A stretch of DNA of 12,081 nt from an uncultured Clostridia bacterium (GCA_947086925.1 CAMUAL010000040.1:1-12081); one strand, 5' to 3'; counted from the first letter of the stretch, positions 1-6,259 are shown. Numbers and translations are program-made. The notes: generated by a model not told the origin, from the sequence alone.

Positions 1-385
1 TTGCGCCTGTCGCGCCCGTGGCTCCCGTCGCTCCCGCAGGACCCGCAGGTCCGGTAGGTCCCGTTGCACCCGTGGCTCCCGTTGCGCCTGTGGCTCCCGT
101 TGCACCCGTCGCTCCCGCAGGACCCATAGGTCCGGTGGGTCCCATAGGTCCCACTGCGCCCGGAACACCTTGTAAGCCCTGTACACCCTGAGGTCCCGTA
201 GGTCCCATAGCTCCGGGGAATCCCATAGGTCCCATGGGTCCCATAGGACCGCGGGGTCCCGTGGGCCCCACACAGCAAGCGGGGGCAGGTTCGGGACAAG
301 GCGGCATAGGCTCGGGTTCGCAACCGCAGTCGTTTCCGTTTTGGTTGCAACCGCACCTGTTACATCCGAAATTGAATCTGAACAT
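1..385 (-). CDS. Collagen-like GXY-repeat protein, 5' part (runs off left edge)
   Basis: The ATG at 385 follows AAAGGAG with 9 nt spacing. The visible 128 codons begin with a Cys-rich head: residues 8-22 hold C-x2-C-x-C and C-x-C clusters, and a Pro/Glu-rich stretch with Cys30 and a CC pair follows. From about residue 41 it is an unbroken Gly-X-Y repeat (GPTGPRGPMGPMG, later many GAT triplets), so a collagen-like triple helix is expected. There is no signal peptide and the C-terminus lies outside the window. Family knowledge: Firmicute proteins with GPT/GAT repeats include BclA-type exosporium glycoproteins, where Thr residues carry glycans. The Cys-rich head could crosslink the protein into a coat. 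A spore role is inference, supported weakly by a sigma-K-like promoter upstream. It could instead be a vegetative surface filament. Confidence 0.85.
   Translation of the reverse strand, partial: MFRFNFGCNRCGCNQNGNDCGCEPEPMPPCPEPAPACCVGPTGPRGPMGPMGPMGFPGAMGPTGPQGVQGLQGVPGAVGPMGPTGPMGPAGATGATGATGATGATGATGPTGPAGPAGATGATGATGA
2..250 (-). repeat. GXY-coding tandem DNA repeat with an 81 bp higher-order period
   Basis: The collagen-like coding DNA repeats in 9 bp units. It also shows a longer period: the word CGCTCCCGCAGGACCC occurs at 29 and again at 110, 81 bp apart (27 codons, nine GXY triplets), followed both times by related sequence. Such arrays change length by recombination or slippage, so repeat number is likely to vary between strains and the tract may be misassembled. 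Confidence 0.7.
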
Positions 386-425
386 TTTTAGTCACTCCTT
401 TGTTTCGAAGATACCTCTCTGTATT

Positions 426-453
426 CATACTATGCCGTGCGCCGCAAAAAGGT
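426..453 (-). promoter_or_regulatory. Candidate sigma-K-like promoter of the collagen-like gene
   Basis: On the minus strand AACC (AC at 453-452) is followed after 17 nt by CATAGTATG (434-426). The B. subtilis sigma-K consensus is mACm, about 16-17 nt, then CATANNNTA, so only the last base differs. It lies about 40 nt upstream of the start codon. The motif is short and could occur by chance, and sporulation of this organism is unproven. Confidence 0.3.
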
Positions 454-484
454 TTTAAATTTTAACGAAAGTGATACAAAAGAG

Positions 485-513
485 TTGCAAATTCCGTTTA
501 AGTTTGATATAAT
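485..513 (+). promoter_or_regulatory. Sigma-A promoter of tRNA-Met
   Basis: TTGCAA (485-490), a 17 nt spacer and TATAAT (508-513), with an upstream TG (505-506) forming an extended -10. Transcription should start near 520, a few bases before the mature tRNA. Confidence 0.85.
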
Positions 514-526
514 AGTTAAGCTGTGT

Positions 527-603
527 GGCGGTATAGCTCAGCTGGCTAGAGTACTCGGTTCATACCCGATTGGTCGTTGGTTCGAATCCAACTACCGCTA
601 CCA
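527..603 (+). tRNA. tRNA-Met (CAT), elongator
   Basis: A complete 77 nt cloverleaf with encoded CCA. The acceptor stem GGCGGTA pairs with TACCGCT (G1:U72 wobble). The D arm is GCTC/GAGT, the anticodon loop is TTCATAC with CAT at 561-563, and the T arm is GTTGG-TTCGAAT-CCAAC. The 27-43 position is a C:U mismatch. The first half is nearly identical to B. subtilis elongator tRNA-Met. It lacks the initiator's three G:C pairs in the anticodon stem and the unpaired position 1-72. A tRNA-Ile2 with lysidine also has CAT but usually has a different acceptor stem, so Met is preferred. Confidence 0.95.
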
Positions 604-637
604 AAACAAAAACACCCTTATGGGGTGTTTTTGTTTT
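603..637. terminator. Bidirectional intrinsic terminator between tRNA-Met and the small lipoprotein gene
   Basis: Perfect 15 bp inverted repeat: AAAACAAAAACACCC (603-617) and its complement at 623-637, with loop 618-622. The GC core is CACCC/GGGTG. Reading plus, the stem ends in a T-rich tract after the tRNA. Reading minus, it gives GTTTTTGTTTT just 20 bp past the stop of the lipoprotein gene. It therefore probably serves both convergent transcripts. Confidence 0.85.
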
Positions 638-656
638 GCTTTTTGTTGGATTTTAT

Positions 657-1010
657 TTACTTTTTAAGTTCAAATGTAATGCCTTCGTAATCGAGCGTGA
701 TTACGCCGTCCTTTATGGTGGCTTCTATGTCGTTGCCGTCTACCTTGAGCGTAAGCTTTTCGCCGTCTACGCTGTACGTTCCGTCAACGCTGTTTTCGCT
801 TGACTCGCTGCCCATCGAAATTTTCGCGGTCATTGTGAATTTGTCGCCGCTTTTAAGTTGAAGCGTCATTTCGGTGGAATAAGTAACGCCCATTGCGGTT
901 TCCGAGTACGTCCCTTTGTATGTACCGGTTATGCCGCCGCACGCAACGAGAGTTGCACCCATGCAGATTACCACTGCCAACAATCCGAACACTTTTACCA
1001 ACTTTTTCAT
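657..1010 (-). CDS. Small lipoprotein, beta-rich, unknown function
   Basis: 117 residues. MKK start, hydrophobic segment to about residue 23, and lipobox L21-V-A-C24, so it should be diacylated at Cys24 and held on the outer face of the membrane. The mature part (about 94 residues) is a run of short strands with Gly-Thr-Tyr turns (GTYKGTY near residue 29, GTYSVDG near 76, ending in GITFELKK), a lipocalin-like or small beta-barrel pattern that I cannot assign to a named family. The ATG at 1010 is preceded by AAAGGAGGA with about 10 nt spacing. It has its own promoter with a nine-G spacer and ends at a bidirectional terminator, so it is probably monocistronic. It lies downstream of the LRR lipoprotein gene on the same strand. 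Confidence 0.85.
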   Translation of the reverse strand: MKKLVKVFGLLAVVICMGATLVACGGITGTYKGTYSETAMGVTYSTEMTLQLKSGDKFTMTAKISMGSESSENSVDGTYSVDGEKLTLKVDGNDIEATIKDGVITLDYEGITFELKK

Positions 1011-1040
1011 TACCGAAAAGTCCTCCTTTTTTTAATAAGG

Positions 1041-1076
1041 ACATTATATAATACTTCCCCCCCCCGTCAAGCGTTT
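1041..1076 (-). promoter_or_regulatory. G-tract promoter P1 of the small lipoprotein gene
   Basis: On the minus strand TTGACG (1070-1065), a 16 nt spacer and TATAAT (1048-1043). The spacer begins inside a run of nine G (1065-1057). Transcription should start near 1036, leaving a leader of about 26 nt with the RBS. Thirty-three of 36 bases match the promoter of the LRR gene. A homopolymer at this place can change length by slipped-strand mispairing and so change promoter strength. Confidence 0.8.
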
Positions 1077-1080
1077 TCAT

Positions 1081-1106
1081 AAAGTTGCTTCGACTTTTTT
1101 CGGTAA
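1081..1106. other. Weak hairpin and T-rich stretch between the LRR gene and P1
   Basis: AAAGTTG (1081-1087) can pair with CGACTTT (1091-1097) around a CTT loop. On the plus strand it is followed by T-runs, but no plus-strand gene ends here. On the minus strand it lies past the LRR stop (1120) with no good T-run, so it is at best a poor terminator for the LRR gene. Part of it also pairs with the start region of the small lipoprotein gene at 1010-1022. Confidence 0.3.
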
Positions 1107-1119
1107 TTTTTTTATATGT

Positions 1120-3732
1120 TTAATTCCAAGGCACGGGCGTCACTTTGTCGGAACCGTAGCGCCAATAGTTACCCTCCTCCGAGGGTTTTGTTTCGCTGTA
1201 ACAGTACACTTCCGAGGTGTTGAGCGCATTCCACTCCGCATTTGCATCGTCGGCGTATTCTATATCCATGTTTTGCCACTGTCCGCGCGTCCCGGTAAAG
1301 TAGACTCTATCGAATCCGCAGTTATAAAACGCATAGTTCTCTATCTTTTTAATGTCAGCCGAAAGTATAACGGTTATATCGCGACTCACGAAATTACAGA
1401 AAGCCCAACCGCTTATAACATCGCACGAACCCGTTACGGTAAGTTTTTTAAGCGTTTCGGTTGTGCCCGCACTGTAACTTGTCCCCGGTATAAACGCGCA
1501 CTGCCCTATGTTTTTTACATTATGCAAATTGATTTCTTCCAAAGCGTCGCAGTAGTAAATCGCGTAAGCCGCAATACTGTTGCAATCATTAACCGTAATG
1601 TTTTTAAGCGTGTTGCACTGCATAAACGCATAGGCTTCTATCGAGCTTACTCCGTTAAGTTCCACGGATTCGAGGCTTCTGCTATAAAACAACGACTGCT
1701 GTTTAAGCGTTTTTACGCCGCCGTTTATTGTAATTCCAGTAACCGACGACCGAACAAACGCACCCGTTGCAACGTCGTAATCCCGACCTTTGTAGCTTGC
1801 GGGCAAAGTAATGTCGCCTATTAAATTACATGCGTATAACTCCCACGAGCCGTCGTTATCGTAAAACACGAATCCGTCGTCAAAATCGAGCTTACTCGTA
1901 TAACTCTCGGACGTATAAATTTCGCCTTCGAAGAATACGGGATTTTTGTTAAACTCGGTGTTTGCAACCGAATATCCGATATTCCCGAGAACAGTAGGCG
2001 CGCTCGTTGTGCTTTTGGTTATGTCAAGGTCGGAAAGATTTATAAGCTCGGTAAGCTTATAACAGTTGTCAAAGGCGTATCTTTCAATCTCGGATACGTT
2101 TGCGCCGAGCGTAACTTTTACAAGATTGTAGCAGTTTGCAAACGCGTATTCGCCTATCGTCGTTACTCCGCTCGGAATAACAACTTGCGTTAAAGCCGTG
2201 CATGTATCGAACGCATGGTTCGGAATAACCGTAACTTGGCTCGGAATAGTAATTTCGGTAAGCGCGCTTAAACTAAACGCCGATTCCCCTATCTCGGTAA
2301 TCGTTTCGGAAAGATTTATATGTTCTATACCCGAATTTGAAAACATTTTGGCGGGAATCGACGTAACGCCGGACTCAAAAGTTACGTTTTTAAGCGCGGT
2401 ACAGCTTTGGAACGCGCCGCCGCCGTTTGTCGAACCTGCCATTGTAAGAGTGCCGTAAATCGTAATGCTTTTAAGATTGCTGTAAGCAAACGCAAGACTG
2501 CCTATCGAAGTTATATTAGACGGAATAACAAAGTTTTCGGGCACCGGACACTCGCGAAAAGCGTACGCCGCAATCGCGGTTACGATTTCCGAATCGGTGG
2601 GAATAACGCTTGCCTTGCAACCGAGCACAACCGCTTTTCTTGCTTTATCTATAAGGCAGTTGTTTACTGCGGCGTACTTGGGATTCTCGGGGTCAACCGT
2701 TATCGAAACAAGATTGTCGCACCCCATAAACACTCCGTAACTTATGTTTTCGAGTCCTTTGCCGATTTTAAGACTGCGCATATCCGAATCCTTAAAAACA
2801 TTTACGCCTATGGTAACAATGCTGTCGGGAATTACAAGCTCGTCGAGTCCCACAACCCCCGAAAACGCCCTCGCATAAATCTCGCTAAACGAGCCGTCGT
2901 CGGGAATACGGCTGTTTTTGCAACCGAACAAAAGCACCGTTCTCGTGCCGTCGTTGTCGGTTACGGGTCCTATAACGCAGTTATCTACCGAACGGTAATG
3001 AGTATTTGCGGGGTCTACCGTTATCTTCTCTAAGTCGCAACCGGAAAAAACACCGCCTGCCATGCTTTCGACCGACGCGGGAATATATATCTCGTCCATT
3101 TTCAGCGAACTGAATACGCTTGCGCCGATTGTTTTAAGCGTATCGGGCAGTTCTATATGCGTTATCTGCTTTGCGCAAAGCGACAGCTGCCCCAATTCTT
3201 CAACGGCGGTAAGCTTAATGCCTTTTAATGCGTCGCAACCGAAAAACGCTTGCTCGCCTATCTTTTTTACCGACTCCGAGAGCGTAACGTACTTTATCGT
3301 TTTGTTGTACATAAACGCCTTGTCGGCAATCTCCACTACCTTGCCGCCGCCGTAGGTTGCGGGAATAATCAAGTCCTCGGTGTTCGCCGTGCCTATTCCA
3401 GTAACGGCATAACCGCCCGTAACCGACTCGTACGTTAAGCCCTCGGTTGCTTGCGCCTCGCACGTTTTGCAAGCGTTGCCCGATATGTCGTGCCCCAATG
3501 CCGCGGTGAAGTTGTCCGTGTATTTTGCGCCGCAAGAACATTTGTACTCGGTGTAACCCTCGGCGGCGCATTTGGGCGCAACTACGTTTGCCACATAATT
3601 GTGCGTATGCGTAGTGTTATCGGGCTGGGCGGGTTTATCGGGTGTTTTTCCTCCGCCGCAGGCAATGAGCGTCGCCGCACACAGAATCGCGCAAAAAAGT
3701 GCCGCAATCACGCCGAATTTAGATTTTTTCAT
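1120..3732 (-). CDS. BspA-type leucine-rich-repeat (LRR_5) surface lipoprotein
   Basis: 870 residues. Signal peptide with lipobox L22-I-A-C25, then a short Pro/Thr/Asp linker. Residues about 44-91 form a small Cys-rich module (C55, C65, C67, C88, C91, with HTHNY and LGHD), a zinc-ribbon-like domain often found ahead of such repeats in Clostridia. From about residue 100 on there are repeats of about 23 residues (I-x-x-x-A-F-x-x-C-x-x-L-x-x-I-x-L), the LRR_5/BspA family. Two islands with ITVDP-N-Y-V-NC break the repeats, and a non-repeat linker with DDGFVFYDNDG lies near residue 620. The C-terminus is a capping segment with YSETKP and NYWRYG. Role: surface binding or adhesion, inferred from the family; the ligand is unknown. 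ATG at 3732; AAGGAGGAA lies 10-11 nt upstream. The leader is long (about 123 nt) and the promoter carries a nine-G spacer. Confidence 0.93.
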   Translation of the reverse strand: MKKSKFGVIAALFCAILCAATLIACGGGKTPDKPAQPDNTTHTHNYVANVVAPKCAAEGYTEYKCSCGAKYTDNFTAALGHDISGNACKTCEAQATEGLTYESVTGGYAVTGIGTANTEDLIIPATYGGGKVVEIADKAFMYNKTIKYVTLSESVKKIGEQAFFGCDALKGIKLTAVEELGQLSLCAKQITHIELPDTLKTIGASVFSSLKMDEIYIPASVESMAGGVFSGCDLEKITVDPANTHYRSVDNCVIGPVTDNDGTRTVLLFGCKNSRIPDDGSFSEIYARAFSGVVGLDELVIPDSIVTIGVNVFKDSDMRSLKIGKGLENISYGVFMGCDNLVSITVDPENPKYAAVNNCLIDKARKAVVLGCKASVIPTDSEIVTAIAAYAFRECPVPENFVIPSNITSIGSLAFAYSNLKSITIYGTLTMAGSTNGGGAFQSCTALKNVTFESGVTSIPAKMFSNSGIEHINLSETITEIGESAFSLSALTEITIPSQVTVIPNHAFDTCTALTQVVIPSGVTTIGEYAFANCYNLVKVTLGANVSEIERYAFDNCYKLTELINLSDLDITKSTTSAPTVLGNIGYSVANTEFNKNPVFFEGEIYTSESYTSKLDFDDGFVFYDNDGSWELYACNLIGDITLPASYKGRDYDVATGAFVRSSVTGITINGGVKTLKQQSLFYSRSLESVELNGVSSIEAYAFMQCNTLKNITVNDCNSIAAYAIYYCDALEEINLHNVKNIGQCAFIPGTSYSAGTTETLKKLTVTGSCDVISGWAFCNFVSRDITVILSADIKKIENYAFYNCGFDRVYFTGTRGQWQNMDIEYADDANAEWNALNTSEVYCYSETKPSEEGNYWRYGSDKVTPVPWN

Positions 3733-3758
3733 ACCTATGATTTCCTCCTTTTTATATC

Positions 3759-3852
3759 TTTAAGCGGCATTTTGCGCATTCCCCGTTTTCGCACGTTTCT
3801 TTTCGACGGATTTTTCGGCGAATACAAAAAAATGTATATAATGCCGTTTAAA
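3759..3852 (-). promoter_or_regulatory. Structured 5' leader of the LRR lipoprotein gene
   Basis: The roughly 123 nt leader is closed by a long-range inverted repeat. Plus-strand 3759-3771 (TTTAAGCGGCATT) matches the complement of 3840-3852 (AATGCCGTTTAAA) at 12 of 13 positions. The RBS (3742-3749) lies just outside the downstream arm. The enclosed 68 nt contain further short complementary words. No known riboswitch was recognised. Confidence 0.35.
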
Positions 3853-3859
3853 ACTACAA

Positions 3860-3895
3860 ACATTATATAATAAGTCCCCCCCCCGTCAACCGTTT
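3860..3895 (-). promoter_or_regulatory. G-tract promoter P2 of the LRR lipoprotein gene
   Basis: On the minus strand TTGACG (3889-3884), a 16 nt spacer and TATAAT (3867-3862). Nine G (3884-3876) start at the last base of the -35 box and fill the first half of the spacer. The -10 context TATTATATAATGT is the same as at P1. Start of transcription is expected near 3855. Confidence 0.8.
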
Positions 3896-3923
3896 GCACG
3901 TAAACGGGCTGTTTTTTTATAAC
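3894..3923 (+). promoter_or_regulatory. Possible promoter of the Amidase_6 gene
   Basis: TTGCAC (3894-3899), 18 nt, TATAAC (3918-3923). The -35 box sits only 4 bp from the -35 box of the divergent LRR promoter, so the two polymerases would compete or share regulation. A TATAAT at 3948-3953 touches the start codon and has no -35 partner, so it is less likely. Confidence 0.45.
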
Positions 3924-3954
3924 CAACCGTCGCTTTTTCTCATAAATTATAATT

Positions 3955-4437
3955 ATGAGAGAAATTTCGTATAACCGCACGGCGGCTGTTCAGTATGCAA
4001 AAAAATGGGCTTATTCGCGCAATCCAGAATTTTACGACTTTTCGGGCATAGGCGGCGACTGCACCAACTTTGCCTCGCAGTGCATTTTTGCGGGCGCGGG
4101 CGTAATGAATTTCACCCCGACGTTCGGCTGGTATTATCTGTCGTCTGCCGACAGAACCGCTTCATGGACGGGCGTGGAGTATCTGTATAATTTTTTAGTA
4201 AACAATTTAAGCGTAGGTCCTTACGCCGAAGAAGTCCCGATTGACGAGCTCGAAGTGGGCGACGTTGTGCAATTAGGACACGCAACGGGCGACTTTTACC
4301 ATACGCCCGTAATAGTAGGATTCAACAGGGGTGAAATACTTGTTGCGGCGCACTCGTACGACGCATACGACCGTCCGCTTTCCACATACTCGTTCGAGCG
4401 AATACGCGGCATACATATAAAAGGCGTGCGCGAATAA
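3955..4437 (+). CDS. Amidase_6 domain protein (papain/NlpC-like fold)
   Basis: 160 residues that consist of the Amidase_6 domain almost alone. Seen: YNRTAAVQYAKKWA at 6-19; the nucleophile motif GGDCTNFASQC with Cys36; GWYY at 58-61; SWTGVEYLYNFL at 70-81; GDVVQLGH and YHTPVIVG with the likely catalytic His116; AAHSYD at 131-136. Family knowledge: a putative amidase/peptidase domain of Firmicutes, often fused to secretion signals. Here there is no signal peptide or membrane segment, so the protein should stay in the cytoplasm or leave by an unknown route. The only start is ATG 3955 (an in-frame stop lies 10 bases upstream) and no Shine-Dalgarno sequence is visible. It is divergent from the LRR lipoprotein gene and convergent with the anti-sigma gene. 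The substrate is unknown. Confidence 0.88.
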   Translation: MREISYNRTAAVQYAKKWAYSRNPEFYDFSGIGGDCTNFASQCIFAGAGVMNFTPTFGWYYLSSADRTASWTGVEYLYNFLVNNLSVGPYAEEVPIDELEVGDVVQLGHATGDFYHTPVIVGFNRGEILVAAHSYDAYDRPLSTYSFERIRGIHIKGVRE

Positions 4438-4470
4438 TTTTTTCCGCGTTGCTCACGACAAAAAATATAA

Positions 4471-4497
4471 ATTCCGTCGGCATTTTGCCGACGGAAT
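4471..4497 (-). terminator. Intrinsic terminator of the sigma/anti-sigma operon
   Basis: Perfect 12 bp stem ATTCCGTCGGCA (4471-4482) with its complement at 4486-4497 and a 3 nt loop. On the minus strand it is followed by TTATATTTTTTG. It lies 34 bp past the anti-sigma stop. On the plus strand no T-run follows, so it is unlikely to end the Amidase_6 transcript. Confidence 0.85.
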
Positions 4498-4530
4498 AAA
4501 ACACGCAATAAATCGGTGTGTGACGAAATA

Positions 4531-5640
4531 TCAAATTGTAAGAGTAGTGCCGTCGGCAAAAGTATAAGAATACTTGCCCGGCGTCTTTTCGTTTACCGTA
4601 AATTCTCCTTTGTCGCCGTCTATATCGTACTTGACCTTTATTTTGGAAATGCCGTTCTTGGTTTCGCGCTCTATTTTGTATTTGCCCTTGTAATTTCCTT
4701 GGCGAAATTCAAGACTGTACTCGGTTTCTTCCTTGCCGCCCTTACGCTCCGTTTCGAATTCTACCGCGGTTTGCTCGATTAGCTTGCCGTTTTTGTATAC
4801 GTCGAAAACGTACTCCGTTTCGGTTTCGTTTTGCTCCGCCGAATATTCCTGCTCCATCTGAATATAAGAGGTTTTGTCGCTAAGGTCGGCATAGGCGCGT
4901 ATTTTAAGTTCGTTTTCCACTTCGTCGCTATCCGTTTCGACTGTGCGCTCGCCTTCGAGATAATGCTCTACTCCGTCTATAAGCATAACGCCTTCCATAG
5001 TGTACAGTTCTTCGTCGTCATCGTCGTGATGTCCGTGTTGCGCGCTTTTTGTTTCGTTGTAATACATAACGTAATTAACCGACGCTCCGTTAAAGTTTTT
5101 TCCGCTTATCGAAAGCTTGATTTTATATCGAGCATAATCATTATCGGTGTTTTCGGTTGCAACGGTGGTAACTATGTCGTCGCCGAAAAAGCTGTCGAGC
5201 GCGCTGAAATACTCGTTGAATTTACTTATCTGATTTTTTACGTCGGATTGATTTTCGGCAGTTTCGTCGGCGAACTCCGCCGCCGCGGCAAGCGCGCTTA
5301 CCGCATTTACCGAAATATCGTCGCCGAGAAGTCGCGCCGTGGAAACCGCGCCTATCGCGTAAACGTCGTTGACCGAGAGCGACACGGGCGCAGATGCGAC
5401 TCCTCCTCCGAGCACGAGCGGCAACACGATTGCAAGACAAACCGCAACCGCAACGAAAGCCGCCGAAAGCGACGCAAACAGATTACGACGCGTTTTTGCG
5501 GGCGCGCCCGTTGCTTTTTTTTCTACTGTTTCCGACTGCGCGGGCATAAGCCCCTCGGCTTGCGCCGAAAGCAGAATTTTATCGTATATATCGGGGACGG
5601 CGTCCTTTTTCAACTGTTTTTCAATATCGCGATTTTTCAT
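4531..5640 (-). CDS. Membrane anti-sigma-like protein with acidic ectodomain
   Basis: 369 residues. The N-terminal ~50 residues are cytoplasmic and charged. One membrane segment lies at about 53-78 (LFASLSAAFVAVAVCLAIVL), then a large outside part of about 290 residues. The gene lies directly behind an ECF sigma gene (9 bp gap; RBS AAGGTGA), the standard place for an anti-sigma factor. The cytoplasmic part has no ZAS zinc motif (HxxxCxxC), so it would be a divergent anti-sigma class. The ectodomain is rich in Glu, Lys and Tyr with beta-strand-like repeats, and holds a His/Asp cluster at 202-211 (HGHHDDDDEE) that might bind metal. From about residue 91 to the end it is paralogous to the lipoprotein encoded at 6260-7222. 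Anti-sigma function is inferred from gene order and topology, not from a known domain. Confidence 0.8.
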   Translation of the reverse strand: MKNRDIEKQLKKDAVPDIYDKILLSAQAEGLMPAQSETVEKKATGAPAKTRRNLFASLSAAFVAVAVCLAIVLPLVLGGGVASAPVSLSVNDVYAIGAVSTARLLGDDISVNAVSALAAAAEFADETAENQSDVKNQISKFNEYFSALDSFFGDDIVTTVATENTDNDYARYKIKLSISGKNFNGASVNYVMYYNETKSAQHGHHDDDDEELYTMEGVMLIDGVEHYLEGERTVETDSDEVENELKIRAYADLSDKTSYIQMEQEYSAEQNETETEYVFDVYKNGKLIEQTAVEFETERKGGKEETEYSLEFRQGNYKGKYKIERETKNGISKIKVKYDIDGDKGEFTVNEKTPGKYSYTFADGTTLTI

Positions 5641-5649
5641 TTATTCACC

Positions 5650-6162
5650 TTATTTTCCGCCGAGCTCAACGCGCATTTTGCTTAGCGCGTTGTTATACTT
5701 CCATGTTACCGTAGGCACGGGCATTTCGAGCATTGCCGCTACTTCTCTCCGCTTATATCCGCCCGATGTTACAAGCATAAGAATAGTAAACTCGTCTTCG
5801 GACAGTATTCTTCGAGCCAAATCGACCAAAAGTCCGTAATCGCTCACCTCTGCCGTTCCGAACATTGCGGGGTTTTCGCTCTCGTCTACGTACTCCGTTC
5901 TTGCACGCGATTTCTTTATGTTGAGAGCCTCGTTTTTGGCTATGCGCACTATCCACGCCGCCGCGTTTGTTCCCGCCGTGTACTTGCCGCAGTTGCGCAA
6001 AACGCCGAGATAAGCCGACTGCATTGCGTCCTCCGCCAAAGCTTTGTCGCGCAATATCGATAAGGCAACATAATACACGGATTTCCGCGTTGAAGAATAT
6101 ATTTCCTCGAACACGGTTTTATCTCCGTTTATAAGTTTTCTCATCAGTTTGTCTAAATTCAT
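5650..6162 (-). CDS. ECF-family RNA polymerase sigma factor
   Basis: 170 residues, typical length for ECF sigma factors, with only regions 2 and 4. Region 2 is at about 10-90 (VFEEIYSSTRKSVYYVALSILRD as core, then LAEDAMQSAYLGVLRN and AAWIVRIAKNEALN). Region 4 with its helix-turn-helix is at about 115-168 (LSEDEFTILML, then GYKRREVAAMLEMPVPTVTWKYNNAL). It directs RNA polymerase to a small regulon, normally held inactive by a membrane anti-sigma factor; the next gene fits that part. The ATG at 6162 has only a weak RBS (GCGGGT), and the leader from the consensus promoter is about 23 nt. The regulon is not visible, but the paralogous lipoprotein gene just upstream is an obvious candidate target. 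Confidence 0.93.
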   Translation of the reverse strand: MNLDKLMRKLINGDKTVFEEIYSSTRKSVYYVALSILRDKALAEDAMQSAYLGVLRNCGKYTAGTNAAAWIVRIAKNEALNIKKSRARTEYVDESENPAMFGTAEVSDYGLLVDLARRILSEDEFTILMLVTSGGYKRREVAAMLEMPVPTVTWKYNNALSKMRVELGGK

Positions 6163-6191
6163 ACATTACCCGCTATAAATACATTAATATA

Positions 6192-6220
6192 ATTATAGCG
6201 CGATTACCGCCGATTGTCAA
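6192..6220 (-). promoter_or_regulatory. Consensus sigma-A promoter of the sigma/anti-sigma operon
   Basis: On the minus strand TTGACA (6220-6215), 17 nt, TATAAT (6197-6192): a perfect housekeeping promoter. The operon is therefore expected to be transcribed by sigma-A and not only by its own sigma factor. The -35 box touches an 11 bp palindrome at 6219-6248. Confidence 0.88.
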
Positions 6221-6248
6221 ACGGTGCGCCCGATTGAGCGCACCGTTT
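6219..6248 (-). terminator. 11 bp inverted repeat: terminator of the lipoprotein gene or operator of the sigma promoter
   Basis: AAACGGTGCGC (6219-6229) and its exact complement (6238-6248) around an 8 nt loop, 12 bp past the lipoprotein stop. Reading minus, the stem ends in TTT and then GACA, a very short T-tract, so termination would be weak. The last bases of the stem are the first bases of the -35 box of the sigma operon, which also fits an operator. I list it as a terminator with doubt. Confidence 0.5.
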
Positions 6249-6259
6249 ACTATCGCTTA

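Noticed and set aside
234..458. Plus-strand frame with Gly-Pro-rich start opposite the collagen-like gene
   Set aside because: GGNCCN codons read as Gly-Pro on both strands, so this is the mirror of the real minus-strand repeat. The minus frame has the RBS, the Cys-rich head and the longer GXY run.
1273..3033. Long plus-strand open frames opposite the LRR lipoprotein gene (e.g. 1273-1824 and 2407-3033)
   Set aside because: They have no RBS or family features and lie inside a clearly coding minus-strand gene; codon bias of the real gene keeps the opposite frame open.
3948..3953. TATAAT touching the Amidase_6 start codon as a promoter for a leaderless message
   Set aside because: Transcription would start inside the coding region and there is no -35 element at the right distance.
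4831..5685. 284-codon plus-strand frame opposite the anti-sigma-like gene
   Set aside because: Composition is Phe/Val/Arg-rich nonsense typical of antisense frames; the minus-strand frame has a paralogue in the same window.
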